Shown here: positions 1-10,395 of the stretch, one piece after another
Numbering within the stretch: position 1 is the stretch's first letter
Layout: each line of letters opens with the position of its first letter
NCBI GenBank assembly: GCA_001466705.2
Contig: LATX02000001.1
Location: forward strand, 2,294,001 to 2,358,000
Source of the DNA: Moniliophthora roreri
Lineage: Eukaryota > Basidiomycota > Agaricomycetes > Agaricales > Marasmiaceae
DNA: 64,000 bases
Direction of reading: 5' to 3'
Notes under the pieces: generated by a model
The model's input: the letters and a program-made list of their open reading frames with translations, nothing else
What the model was told of the DNA's origin: nothing
Database searches by the model: none
Made by a program: the position numbers and the translations under genes

Positions 1-1552
1 CGGTCTTCCAAAGTCGGCGGTCCTCGTTCGAGACTTGCGCTAAAGGAAGTACATCATCCACCACCGACTTGACTATCTCTAGCACTGTATGGTTGCGCAA
101 AACATCTTTGTGGGCGGCAGAATCCAATTGTTGGGACACGGTAAAAATAAAGAAATGATGAAAGCCTGAATGTAAAAGCGCGGTGCGTATGTTGCGATGA
201 CGAGTAGCGGCGCTGACCGAGAACTCGATGAAGCGGGGATATAACAAAGATTCCGTTTCGTATACGTCTCTAGAAATCGGTCAACAAGAAAATGGGCGAG
301 AAGTTAGTTGGAAAACTGAGCGTACATGTCATCCCGTTCCAACCTCTGGATTAATTCCGACAGAACGTGAACTTGGTCCGCGAATGAAAACAAGGAAAGT
401 GCTTGAGCCAGGATATCCAAAGCCGAGGGGTGTGGTGACCATGCAAGGATTAGGGCAACAAAGTTCAATGCTTGAGTTGAAACGTGGAGATCCTGAACTG
501 AACTAGTTATACATTCATTGAAAATGAGATCCAGGATGGAGATCAGCACCGTGCAACTCACCAACTGAAGTCTAAAGCATCGACGCAGGCATCAAACAAT
601 TCGTTGTCGTGAAACCCAAAACGTTCCTTCTTCTGATATATATAATGCAGTCTCCGCGCCGTATTTGTAACTCCAAGATCCCGCCAGACATTTCTTCGAA
701 GGAGAGGTGAATACGCTATAGTGGCTGAAGACAGTGATAGCTGTTGGGCTCTATGAGCTCCTTGTTCATACAAAACCGCAAGGGGGTGATGGTATGTCAT
801 AGCAAGGGTATGGAAAGACGCGAAAGGAATAAGAACACTCTCCAAACACTCCACACTGACTTGGGCGATACATAGCAGGAAATCGAGGAAGGGTAGTATT
901 GGATGTGGTTCGGAATCACGGGTGACACTGATATAGATCCGAACAAGGTCTCTGTATGTCGGCTGCGGATGAGAGACATCTTGCCTAGAAATCGATTCAG
1001 AAGCCAAACTCGGCGAACGGTTTAACGGTAAGGTCGCACCACTGGTCATGAAGGCAAGAAGTGAACTCAACAAGTACCGCGCGCAATTGCTCCAATGGCC
1101 ACCGAATCAATCTCTTCAATAACTGGGCCGTTTCACGCCTGGCAATTTGGGTTATGAGGATTCGCAAGGCTTGCCGTCGAAGTTGACGGCTATATAAGCC
1201 AGGTCTACAGGAACAGTGAGACATGCAGAATGTAAGATTAAGGCACGAGCCCTGACCTGCAAAGCTCCAAAAGACCGTCATACATCCCGTGAGGAACGAT
1301 TTCCTCATCACTGTGTGGAAACCGTTTCTTGATGTTGAGAAGCCTTCGGTAAACCACAAATCCTTCAAAGCCCTTGAGCGTCAGCTCCCCAAGAGCCTTG
1401 ATGTAGTGTCCAGACACAGCTCCTGGCCCTTCTAGGTCTTCGCTAGCTGTCGATTCGTCGCTGTTAGTCAGAAAGCTGAAACTTGTTTGTGTTGGTATAG
1501 TGAGCAGCGAAGAACGTCGAGAGTGAGCCGGTGTGCGACTTCTTGACGACAT
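1..1552 (-). CDS. Unrecognised alpha-helical protein, 3' end outside window
   Basis: I do not recognise this protein. The start is the ATG at 1550-1552; the first exon gives a Ser/Arg-rich leader followed by a helical stretch with residues such as YRRLLNIKKRF. Further exons lie at about 1073-1195, 558-1050 and 315-510, and a last visible exon runs from about 256 to the window edge. Its reading frame (starting DVYETESLLYP) is open to position 1. The intron between the last two is well formed: donor GTACGC just after the ERDD codons near 330, branch-like CTAAC, acceptor TTCTAG near 256. The exon joint near 1060 is not resolved. The sequence is rich in Leu and Ala helices without membrane segments or obvious catalytic motifs, suggesting an armadillo/HEAT-like scaffold, but that is inference. 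The region upstream holds an array of GTTATAA motifs. Confidence 0.55.
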
Positions 1553-1911
1553 GACAGAACGAGGTCAATGATGGAGCAGCAGACACTCTGAGCGCAGTTG
1601 AAAAGGCTGTACAGAGCGTCATACTCCCCAGGTGACAGATGCGGGTAAGGTTTGAGCGCGAGTTTGAGCGTCTAATCGTCTGTCTATGGCATCACCAAAA
1701 AGTTCAAAGTGTTATAACGTGGGATGTAACCCGGGTTATAACTGATTATGAGGCGTTATAAGGTGTTATAATCCCCTGTAGCCTAGTTATATCACCCTGC
1801 AACCCATTGCAGCGGCCTGTCAGTTTTGGTGATGGGACTTGCGAATTATCCTATGGGCGTCTGCGAACGAGGACATATTCTTTCTATCATATATCATACA
1901 TATATTTTCGT
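1553..1911. promoter_or_regulatory. Upstream region with five GTTATAA motifs
   Basis: This stretch lies between the start of the unrecognised gene at 1552 and the 3' end of the nitrate transporter. It holds GTTATAAC at 1711-1718 and 1735-1742, GTTATAAG at 1755, GTTATAAT at 1765 and GTTATAT at 1786. GTTATAAC is a perfect 8-nt palindrome. Spacings are 24, 20, 10 and 21 nt. The array sits about 160-240 nt upstream of the minus-strand ATG at 1552 and may be a binding-site cluster; no factor is assigned. No gene is seen here. Confidence 0.4.
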
Positions 1912-3921
1912 TCATTCGGTGAGGATCTTCGTACACAGCATAATTACCACGTAGGAACACTAATTGGCACCAGCAACAGATTGACACTCTGTCGTCGGAA
2001 CCCGTTAGAAATAGCATGAATAGTGTGCAGCACAACGAACACTTACGACTGCTAGAACTCCAGAGATCCAAAATGCCTTTCCAAGTGGGTTGGGCTGGAA
2101 CCTGTATATGAGAGCGTAGATTATGCCCCCTACGTTACCGCAGGCACCTACGAATCCTGACATGGAACCGTTCGAATTAGGATTGCAGTGCGGGACAAGA
2201 GCGAAGTTTGCGCCATTCCCGGCCTCATTGAAAAGGGCACAGAGGGCCATGAGGAGTACGAACACACCAACTAGTGGAACAGTCAGACTGATAATTACCT
2301 TGGCCAAAAGAGCTCCTCACGCGGTGGGTCAGGTCTAGAGTCGATATAAAATCCCCAAGCCAGCGACAACACTCCTTGGAGTATCCCGCATGCGACTGTG
2401 AGGTATTTCTTTCCGGGAACCCCATACCGTGCGTACAAAAGGTCTCCAGCCCAACCACCTAAAGCTCGAGTAAAGACATTCATCAAGCCAAATGTTGCCG
2501 CCAGCTAGTGTGCCACCTTAGTAGAGGCGAACTGAGGGCGAATAGGCGACCTACGTAGCCAGCTTTGGTCTGGCCGAAATCCTCTGTCTTATATAGATCG
2601 AATATGACTAGAAAGGAGGCCAAGTATGAGCGTGCCATTTCTTTTTCTATGAAAACACGTACTGTGGGCAAGGTATGCGTCAATTGCAAGCTCAAACCCA
2701 AACGTAGCTATGTCGAGAAGGTTAGAGCATTGATATCGTTGCCTATTAGTTATTACTCACTCATGTAAGCAAGAGCCGGCAACCATGTTAAAGGTGTGCT
2801 AAGTGCCTTTAATGCAACTGCCGGGGTGAGCTTTTGGTTGACCGCCTTCATTGCTTCGGATTCAAGTTCCGGCAAGACGACCTCTGTGCGGTGGTGGTGT
2901 ACTTCATTATCCTTATCCTCAATCGAGGATTCCGATTTCGGTGATTCAGGGACGCTATCTGAGACGACGAACCTATCAGCCCAGCGCCCGTTGGGGTGGT
3001 CAGTACCGAAGACCAGACATAGGACAGCAACGGTAATCAAGACCGGTACTGGAACAATTGCGAAAGCAGCTGCAATGCTGGTAAGTCCGAGCAAAAAAAT
3101 CGGGACTCTAAACGCACCTCTCCAAGCTACATGCTGGCTGACCCCATCTTTGATGAGCCGGTCATACAGTGCTACCATGATGATGAATGTGAATCCACCA
3201 CCGGAATTACCCCATCCCGCAGAGATCGCATTCGCAGTACCAACGATATTGGTGTCAAAGAATACCGTGGTCCATGCTTGACAGCATACGAAAGTTCCTC
3301 CCAGAATGCCTAAACGAGTCGGCTTGGATAATAGCAAAAATTAACAGGCCTGACTGACCAATGAACAATCGGACGACGTAGAGACCTCCCACCGAGGTGA
3401 TAGTTCCCGGAAGCCCCGAAGGTATAGCACCCAAAATCAAGAGGCACGCCATGACTTTACGAGGACCATAGGCTGGAATGACGTTTCTCAGAAAGCTGCG
3501 GAAAAGGATACTCGAAGAGAACGCACCGTCAACGAGCGGACCAACAATGATTCGTACGACCAGTGTGGCAAGGAGAGAAATAATATTTGAATTGCCTGTA
3601 GAGCATGACACTTGAATGCATATATCAAGTGGGGCCGAGGACTTGCCTATTTGTGCCGATGTGAGCTTGAGATATTCTTTCACTGCTTCAGGGATCAGTG
3701 GCGAGAACGCGAACCAGGAGAGGCTGAGGCCAACGAATGAGAAATGATGAAGTGGTGTAAAGCGAAACCTACAAAGCACTCCAGAAACCGAGCCATGACA
3801 ATAAGAAGTTTACAGAATACTGATTCCTGAGGGATAGGATTGGGAGCGATCTGCATTTCTGGTTTGCTGGGTTCACGTCAGCCGTGGTCAGTACCTTCCA
3901 TGTATGAGAAAGACGCGACAT
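1912..3921 (-). CDS. nrt2: High-affinity nitrate/nitrite transporter, NNP family (MFS)
   Basis: Plasma-membrane nitrate importer of the major facilitator superfamily. The start is the ATG at 3919-3921, and about ten introns can be removed to give roughly 500 residues. Recognisable pieces in order are a first membrane segment ending LSWFAFSPLIPEAVKE, the loop YGPRKVMA, the segment GGTFVCCQAWTT, the NNP signature AGWGNSGGGFTF, a long hydrophilic central loop (about 2880-2990) rich in Ser and Glu, then TFGLMNVFTRALGGWAGD and the second signature GFVGACGNVGG. These two glycine-rich signatures are diagnostic of nitrate/nitrite porters. The intron at 3596-3646 has a GC donor (GCAAGT) and its removal exactly restores the conserved AQIGNSNIISL join. 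The last exon (about 1912-1960) is the least certain. The gene is divergent from nitrite reductase and shares its GATA-site promoter. Confidence 0.93.
3596..3646 (-). other. nrt2: GC-AG intron in nrt2
   Basis: On the minus strand the donor reads ATAG|GCAAGTCC and the acceptor CTACAG|GCAATTC. No GT donor nearby keeps the frame. Removing these 51 nt joins ATA-G to GC-AAT, giving the conserved Ile-Gly-Asn-Ser of NNP transporters. GC-AG introns are a known minor class spliced by the U2 machinery, typically with otherwise strong donors like this one. Confidence 0.85.
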
Positions 3922-4795
3922 AGTTGGAGAAGAAAGTGGAGGTTGAAAACTTGAAGATAGGAAAATATTGAGTTAATATTCATACCAGATATACAGCGCC
4001 ACTCAAAGCAAAGCAAAATTGGTCCTTATCTCGACGGGCCCAAAACTCCTTCGCGAGCATGTTTCCTCTTCCGTGATGCGGGAGCTTAGTTTGGTGATGA
4101 TAGTGATAGGGACAGGAACGGTTCAATTGCAAGTTGTCTGATAGAGATGCGATGAGTACACCTAGCCTGTAATATTGCCCAATGCAGGGATTGGGAGCGC
4201 TTCAACTTCACTCGCCCAGACCCAAAAATCGACACATGACAGATGATAGAAAGTCCTTATCTTTGAGCTAGCGAATGTAAGGCGTTGTCCTATCCGACGT
4301 AGAGATAAGCAGTATCAATTCACTTGCAGTCATTGGTAGACAACTTACTGTTTCCGTTTTCAAACTCGGACATAGCGTTCACTTGGCTTAAGTCCGAAAG
4401 AAGGCCAGGTGGTACAGGGAAACCATTCAAGTGGCCACGTATACAAAATATTGAAGAACCTGGCACTGAGTTAGCAATGCCATATGGATGGTGCACTATT
4501 AATTAACTAGACGGGCAAGGAATCACGTATGAATGGACAAAACTTGTGACAACAGAGTTATTTACAGCGCCGTTTCCAGGGTCTGCTTGGCCGTCGCCGA
4601 CGATTGCCGAAAACTGAAAAAGGGCAGATGCGGTACTATTTTGGGACTCCGAGATATGAGGAGGACAAGTGTCACATCACGCGAGGCCTGAATGCGGCTA
4701 CTTGCTTCTTTTCCTGCACTATCCGAGTCTCCGAATAGTGGAAGAAATGATAAGAACACATCTGGGACTACCGTATCATTTACACTCCAATTGTC
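3922..4795. promoter_or_regulatory. Bidirectional nrt2/niiA promoter with GATA-factor sites
   Basis: This 874-nt intergenic region separates the divergent transporter and nitrite reductase starts. It contains three full AGATAAG-type sites (CTTATCT at 4025-4031 and 4256-4262, AGATAAG at 4303-4309) and weaker TGATAG sites at 4098, 4104 and 4244. Sites of this HGATAR form are bound by AreA/Nit2 GATA factors, which in other fungi activate nitrate genes when ammonium and glutamine are scarce. I see no convincing CTCCGHGG-type NirA site. The region holds no gene. Confidence 0.65.
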
Positions 4796-7700
4796 ATGAG
4801 CACTATAGCAGATCCGCACCGCACAATTTTTGTCGTCGGTTTGGGCATGGTGGGGATAGGTGCGGTATCGGGCTCACGCTTACAACGACTACTTACCTTC
4901 AAAACAGCCTTCATCGAAAAATTATTGAGTCTGGATGAGGCCAGACGGTATCGCATTGTAACCTGTGGTGAAGAAAGCCATCGTGAGTGAACTGGTTGAC
5001 ATTTCTTCTTGAACCTCTAACTCAAAACTTCTACTTACAGTTGCATACAACCGTGTCGCCTTGACTGAGTATTTCCAACACCGCTCCGTCGAGAAGTTGT
5101 ATTTAAATCCAGGTTAGTTTGACGTTCTGCTCTCGCAAGGACCGTACCAATTATAGACACGCTCCCAGTCGAGTGGTACTCACAGCAAGATCCCGAAAGA
5201 TTCGAGTTCCATATCGGAGAAACTTGTACAAGAATAGACACAGCGACGCATACGGTCATCACCGACAAGGGCCGCAAGTTCTCATACGATTACTGTGTCA
5301 TTGCTTCTGGATCCAATGCTACATTACCTTCATACGCGGACCTCTCACTTCCAGGGGTTTTTGTTTACCGTAATATCAGTGACATTAATAGTCTTCTCCA
5401 GTTTGCGGGCACGAGGACCACGAAATGCCTACGAGTAAGCAAACCTTTGTCTTCTTCGGACCTTCTCTCTCAAACTAAATTTAGGCAGCGGTCATTGGTG
5501 GTGGTCTTCTGGGGCTTGAGGCAGCGAAAGCAGTGTATGAGCTCGAAACTGTGGAACAGGTTTCTATAATTATCCGCGGTGGCTTTCCACTCTCCCGGCA
5601 GTTAGACGACGCAGGCGGCGAAATAGTTTTGAGGCGTATTCGCGAGATGGGAGTTTCGGTGTTGACGCATACTTCTGTCAAAGCTGTACGTGTGGGTGAT
5701 GATGGTCTCTGTCAAGGTTTGGAGCTTCAGAATGGACAACTCCTGGAGTACGATATTGTTATATTCGCCATTGGGATCACTCCCCGAGACGAACTCGCAA
5801 GAGTTTCTGGAATCGCATGCGCAGAGAAAGGTGGAGTCATCATTGACGACACGCTTTTAACTAGTGCGAAAGACGTGTTTGGGCTCGGAGAGTGTGTACG
5901 TTGGCAGGACGCATCGTATGGTGAGTTGCTCCCCTTGTGTTCTGTGCCAGTTTTAACATTCCTCGCAGGACTCATTGCACCTGGAATCGAAATGGCGGAT
6001 ATACTTTCATTCAACCTAACACAGGAGACTACAGACGTTGGGTCATTCAGGCCCAGGAAAATGGTATGGAAAGCATTCTCCTATGAACAGTCGTTCGTCT
6101 GATTTTCATTGCCTAGAACAACCCCGATCTCTCCACGAAGCTGAAGTTGATGGGCGTCGACGTTGCTTCGTTCGGTGACTTTTTTGCTGAGCAGCGCCAG
6201 CTCGCACAGAGTAAGTCAAACAAGCCAAATAATGGTATGAAGTAACTAATAAAGTCCCAAGAATTGCCACCAAGAACGTCTACAGCGCAGAAGGATCCAA
6301 TCTGGCCAACCATTCCGATAGAAGTACAGACAGATTCCACTGAAAAGGTCAACGACGCTTCAGCACCAAAGAAACGACATCATCGCGAAGGCACTGTCAT
6401 AACCTCGGCCAATGACCAGTACGAAACCGTCACTTATCGGGACCCCTTCGCTGGCGTGTATAAAAAGTGCGTTAGATCATTGATTCGGCGTCTGCTATTT
6501 CATTCAATGTTCGCAGGTATATCTTCAGCGCCGATGGAAAGCACCTTGTAGGTGGAATGATGGTTGGCGATACTTCATACTATGTCAAGCTAGTAGCAAT
6601 AGTGAAGAAGAAGGCGAGCTTACCTCTTGTTCCCTCCTTTCATGACCGATATTGAATTTTATATTTGCAGAAACCCCTGGACGTTCCTCCATCGCAGTTC
6701 ATTCTAGGTGCTCGTAAAGGCACAGAGGACGACGGTGCTGACCTCGATGACGATACTACAGTCTGCAGTTGTCATGTCAGTAACATCTCGTTTCATTTTT
6801 CCCAACGCTGATCAGCTTCTCCAGAACGTGACGAAAGGCGCCATTGCCAAGTGCGTTCGAGAAACCAAGGATGGCGCTGTGACCATGGACACCATCAAGA
6901 AGTGTACGAAGGCCGGTACTGGATGCGGAGGGTGTATTCCTCTTGTGACCAACATACTTAAGGCCGAGATGAAGAAGGCCGGACAGTTAGTATCCAACGA
7001 CCTATGCCCTCATTTCCCCCGATCGAGGCGAGACATTTTCGACATTGTGAGGGTCCGTAAGTTGAAGACTTTCGATGAAGTGCTTGCCTTTGCAGGGACC
7101 GGGAAAGGCGAGTCACGAAGATGATCTCTTTTGATTTTCCTTATTTTGATTAAATAGGTTTGGGCTGCGAAATCTGTCGACCAGCTGTGGCCAGCATACT
7201 TTCGTCTCTGTGGAATGAACATGTTATGAAGCCTGTCCACCACCAAAACCAGGATACGAATGACAAGTTCCTTGCAAACATACAGCGTAATGGTGGGTGG
7301 TCATCCATGTTGACGCCGTTCAAGTTCGATGAAGGGATGTAGGAACCTTCTCCGTCGTACCTCGGGTTGCTGGCGGGGAGATCACCCCAGAAAAATTGAT
7401 CGCACTCGGAACGGTCGCACGGAAATGTAAGTTTCGTCCTATGAAGGTTCAGGCCCGCACATTCGATAATGACACGAACCAGATAACCTATATACCAAAA
7501 TTACTGGGGGTCAACGCATTGACTTGTTCGGGGCGCAGAAACCTGACTTACCCTCGATATGGGGTGAACTTATCGAAGCGGGATTTGAAAGTGGACATGC
7601 CTATGGTACTCCTTCAAATCGTCCGTATCCTTTTGTTCATTTGACTTTATATACCGCAGGAAAATCTCTTCGCACGGTAAAATCATGTGTTGGCACGACC

Positions 7701-9397
7701 TGGTGAATTTCTTATCAGTTGCGCGCTGTCTAAAATAGTCTGATATAGGGTGATCCTGCAGGTGTAGATACGGCATTGGCGACTCTGTTGGAAGTGAGTT
7801 CTTTATCTTTTTTCACATCTAAAGATAGAACGTTGAACACACTATGCTTCTGCCCTTAGTGGCAATCCAACTCGAAGAACGGTACAAGGGTGTCCGCTCA
7901 CCTCATAAGATCAAAGGAGGTGTGTCCAGTCTCTCATATTGAACTTGAATTGCTCATAGGCATAAAGGAGTGTCTGGCTGCACGAGGGAGTGTAGTGAGG
8001 CACAATCAAAGGAAAGTAAATCAATTGTGTCGTGCGCATGCGTTGCTCAAACTTGTGTATAGGACTTCGGTCTCATTGCCACAGATAAGGGTTGGAACGG
8101 TGCGTTTTCGACTGGATCAGAGTGCTTCTTTTTCTCATCCTGCTTCATATGAAGTATTCGTGTGCGGTAACGGGGGTGCTAACCCCCGGCATGCTACTCT
8201 TCTTGCATCTGACGTTCCCCCGTCGAAGGTCGTCAAGTTGCTCGACAGGTACGGCGAGTTTCCCACGCTTGACGCCTGCTTATTTCCCACGCTTGGCGCC
8301 TACTCATTCTTTCTTCCAGATTCCTGATGTACTATATTCGGACAGCGGATAAACTAACCCGTACTGCGCGATGGCTGGAGGAAATGGAGGGAGGTATTGA
8401 AAAGCTTCGGAAAATCATTATTGAGGACGAGCTTGGCATCTGCGCTGAGCTAGAGGCTGACATGAGCGCCTTGGTCGGCTCCTACTTCGACGAGTGGAAA
8501 GCTATTCTGGACGATCCTGAAGGTCGGAACCGGTTCAAGCAATTCGTAAACACGGTGGGTATAAGTTATCTAGGACTGAGTCTCCAATCTTGAGCCATTC
8601 GATCAGGACGAGCGTCGAGATCAAATTGAAATCATTGACCAAAGGGGGCAGCAAAGGCCGGCAGACTGGCCAAAGGCAATTCCTCCAGTGGCCTTAAGAA
8701 CAGATGACATTAGCAGCCCAAAGAGCTCATGGACCTGGAAGAAGATGGCAAGCTGTACCGATTTCAGTACAACCGAGGCTGGCGTATCGTGGGTCACTTT
8801 GCAGACATTCTCGTGTGTCCGCTGACTGTTCCCCGCATTACTCAGGTCCGTTGCTGTGAAATACAGCGACAGTCAGCTTGCGATATTCCACGTACCAGCA
8901 AGGGGATATTACGCCACACAACAGGTCGGTGTTTGTACCTTCTTGGTATCAGCCTTCAGTATCTTGACGTGCCTAGATGTGCCCACATAAACGCGCGTTC
9001 ATCCTTGAACATGGTATTGTTGGGGACGACCCAAGGAGTGGCGAAATATATGTGTCGTGTAAGTGAAAGTGTGAAACTATCTGTTTTCTGTCCTTGGTAC
9101 TCACTAGGATCTTCTCAAGGTCCTATGCACAAGAAGAATTTCGGACTTTCTTCTGGTGCCTGTCTCAATGATGAGGCATACAGTATCCTGACTTTCGATG
9201 CTAAAGCCGAAGGCGATGATATATATGTTCTTCTTCCTGAAGAGTCTGAACTTGACCAAGTTATCGGGACGAGCAAGTGGATGATTAGACAAGCAACGGC
9301 GAAAGCTCTGAACAGCGGGGCCGAAAGCATCGAGATTGTAGGACCGCCGTCAGGCGACGGAGGAAATAGCTGCGGTGGTGGTACTTTGGAATGGTAG
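4796..9397 (+). CDS. niiA: Assimilatory nitrite reductase [NAD(P)H]
   Basis: Reduces nitrite to ammonium in the cytosol using NAD(P)H, FAD, siroheme and a 4Fe-4S cluster. The ATG at 4796 opens MSTIADPHRTIFVVGLGMVG, the FAD-binding fold. About twenty short introns separate the exons; the spliced protein is about 1,100 residues. Later landmarks are the second dinucleotide fold VIGGGLLGLEAAKA (about 5485), the BFD-like [2Fe-2S] domain with CSCH, GTGCGGC and CEIC cysteines (6765-7180), the siroheme/4Fe-4S half-sites SCVGTTWC (about 7690) and SGCTREC (about 7970), and a C-terminal Rieske-like module with CPHKRAF and CPMHKKNF (8980-9145). Introns at 7108 and probably 6614 have GC donors, and the intron at 8012 has a GA donor. 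If that one is not spliced the protein is cut inside the siroheme domain. The rest is intact. Confidence 0.93.
7108..7157 (+). other. niiA: GC-AG intron in niiA
   Basis: The donor is GGGAAAG|GCGAGTC and the acceptor TAAATAG|GTTTGGG. The 50 nt contain in-frame stops. Removing them joins AAA-G to GT-TTG and gives Gly-Thr-Gly-Lys-Gly-Leu-Gly-Cys-Glu-Ile-Cys, the conserved start of the cysteine pair in this domain. No GT donor can give that product. A second likely GC-AG intron lies at 6614-6670 (donor GCGAGC), though there a GT donor at 6602 would also stay in frame by dropping four residues. Confidence 0.8.
8012..8062 (+). other. niiA: Intron with GA donor in niiA (possible splice-site lesion)
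   Basis: Protein conservation requires joining CAATCAAAG (ends 8011) to GACTTCGGTCTC (starts 8063), giving Gln-Ser-Lys-Asp-Phe-Gly-Leu-Ile. The acceptor GTATAG is normal, but the intron begins GAAAGT, one base away from the ideal GTAAGT. The nearest GT donor, at 8016, would leave four extra bases and shift the frame. Confidence 0.75.
8259..8304 (+). repeat. Tandem 24-nt repeat inside a niiA intron
   Basis: Two copies of TTTCCCACGCTTGRCGCCTRCT lie at 8259-8280 and 8283-8304, with two differences between copies. Both fall inside the intron that interrupts the LLDRFLMYY exon joint, so they do not alter the protein. Confidence 0.7.
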
Positions 9398-10395
9398 ATA
9401 GAGACCAATATGAAGCTATAATGCAGAGGTATCGCTATGTATTAGTACTACAGCTTTCAATACTTGTCATCATCGGCAAGTCGCCATTCAACTAGGCCTC
9501 ACCACATATCTTGAATCTAGCCCACCTGAAATCCATGATATTAAACAAAGACGAGGACGAGCGTGACAGAATACGGTCGGACTTCGGAATTGATATTGAT
9601 CTGGCGGCAAGCCGGGCGGATTCTGAACCCGGCATTGTGACATTGTGACCTTCTGCTAATTTTTTCCTTATACGGAAGGTATAAGCGGGTGGGAAAGTTG
9701 TGGTCTGATAGATCTCGATAGATCGTTTGTTCCGCCGCTCGCTCTCATCGTCTGTTAGCCCAGAAAGTTACAACACCAGAAAATGGAGTCGTCCTTGTCA
9801 TCGGACCGCTGCGGCAAGTTTTTGAAACGCTCGCCTTTTCGTACCTCTCGGCAAGTCTTCAACAAGTTTCCCTTCCTTTCATTCTGTAGGTGCTAGTATT
9901 CAAACATATTCATTCTCATAAGGTACAGTGCTATTCCTCAGTAGAACCCGAGGGGGATATATGGAAGCGAAAGCATTCTCCGAGAGCCGCCTTCACAATT
10001 CTTGAAACACCTGCATAGTATTCGAATTACCCGAAGTCCGAGTTCGAGAGCTACACTTATCAGCATCCAAGGATCACATAATCGCGTATCCGGCATGGTC
10101 TCTTACCTCGTGTTGAAAATTACATTCACTGTGTTCGGCTGTCTTATCTTTGGGCTCTGAAGGATAGGAAGAAATCAGAAGTTTCCCAGAGATAAGGAGA
10201 AAGCTTATCGGTTTGTTTCACTCCCCATGGGGACTACCTAAATTTGACCCAGTCGCCGTTATCTCGCTATCTACGTCCTAAGGGTAATGGTCTATTCTTA
10301 TCTCTGCAATATGTCCCAAGTAGCAATCGGTGGCATTACTCATTCGAAACATCTGTTCGTACATCCCAGAATTCTCTCTGCGCCTGAGTAAAGGA
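9398..10395 (+). promoter_or_regulatory. niaD promoter with four clustered GATA-factor sites
   Basis: This roughly 1-kb gap between nitrite and nitrate reductase has no gene. Its proximal part contains CTTATCT at 10143-10149, AGATAAG at 10190-10196, CTTATCG at 10204-10210 and CTTATCT at 10297-10303, i.e. four GATA sites in 161 nt ending about 93 nt before the ATG. Pairs of closely spaced sites are typical of AreA/Nit2-controlled promoters. The distal part includes the 3' untranslated region of niiA. Confidence 0.65.

Noticed and set aside
10330..10395. Extending nitrate reductase upstream to 10330
   Set aside because: The frame is open there but begins with GTG, not ATG; fungal nuclear genes rarely start this way and the extension has no conserved residues.
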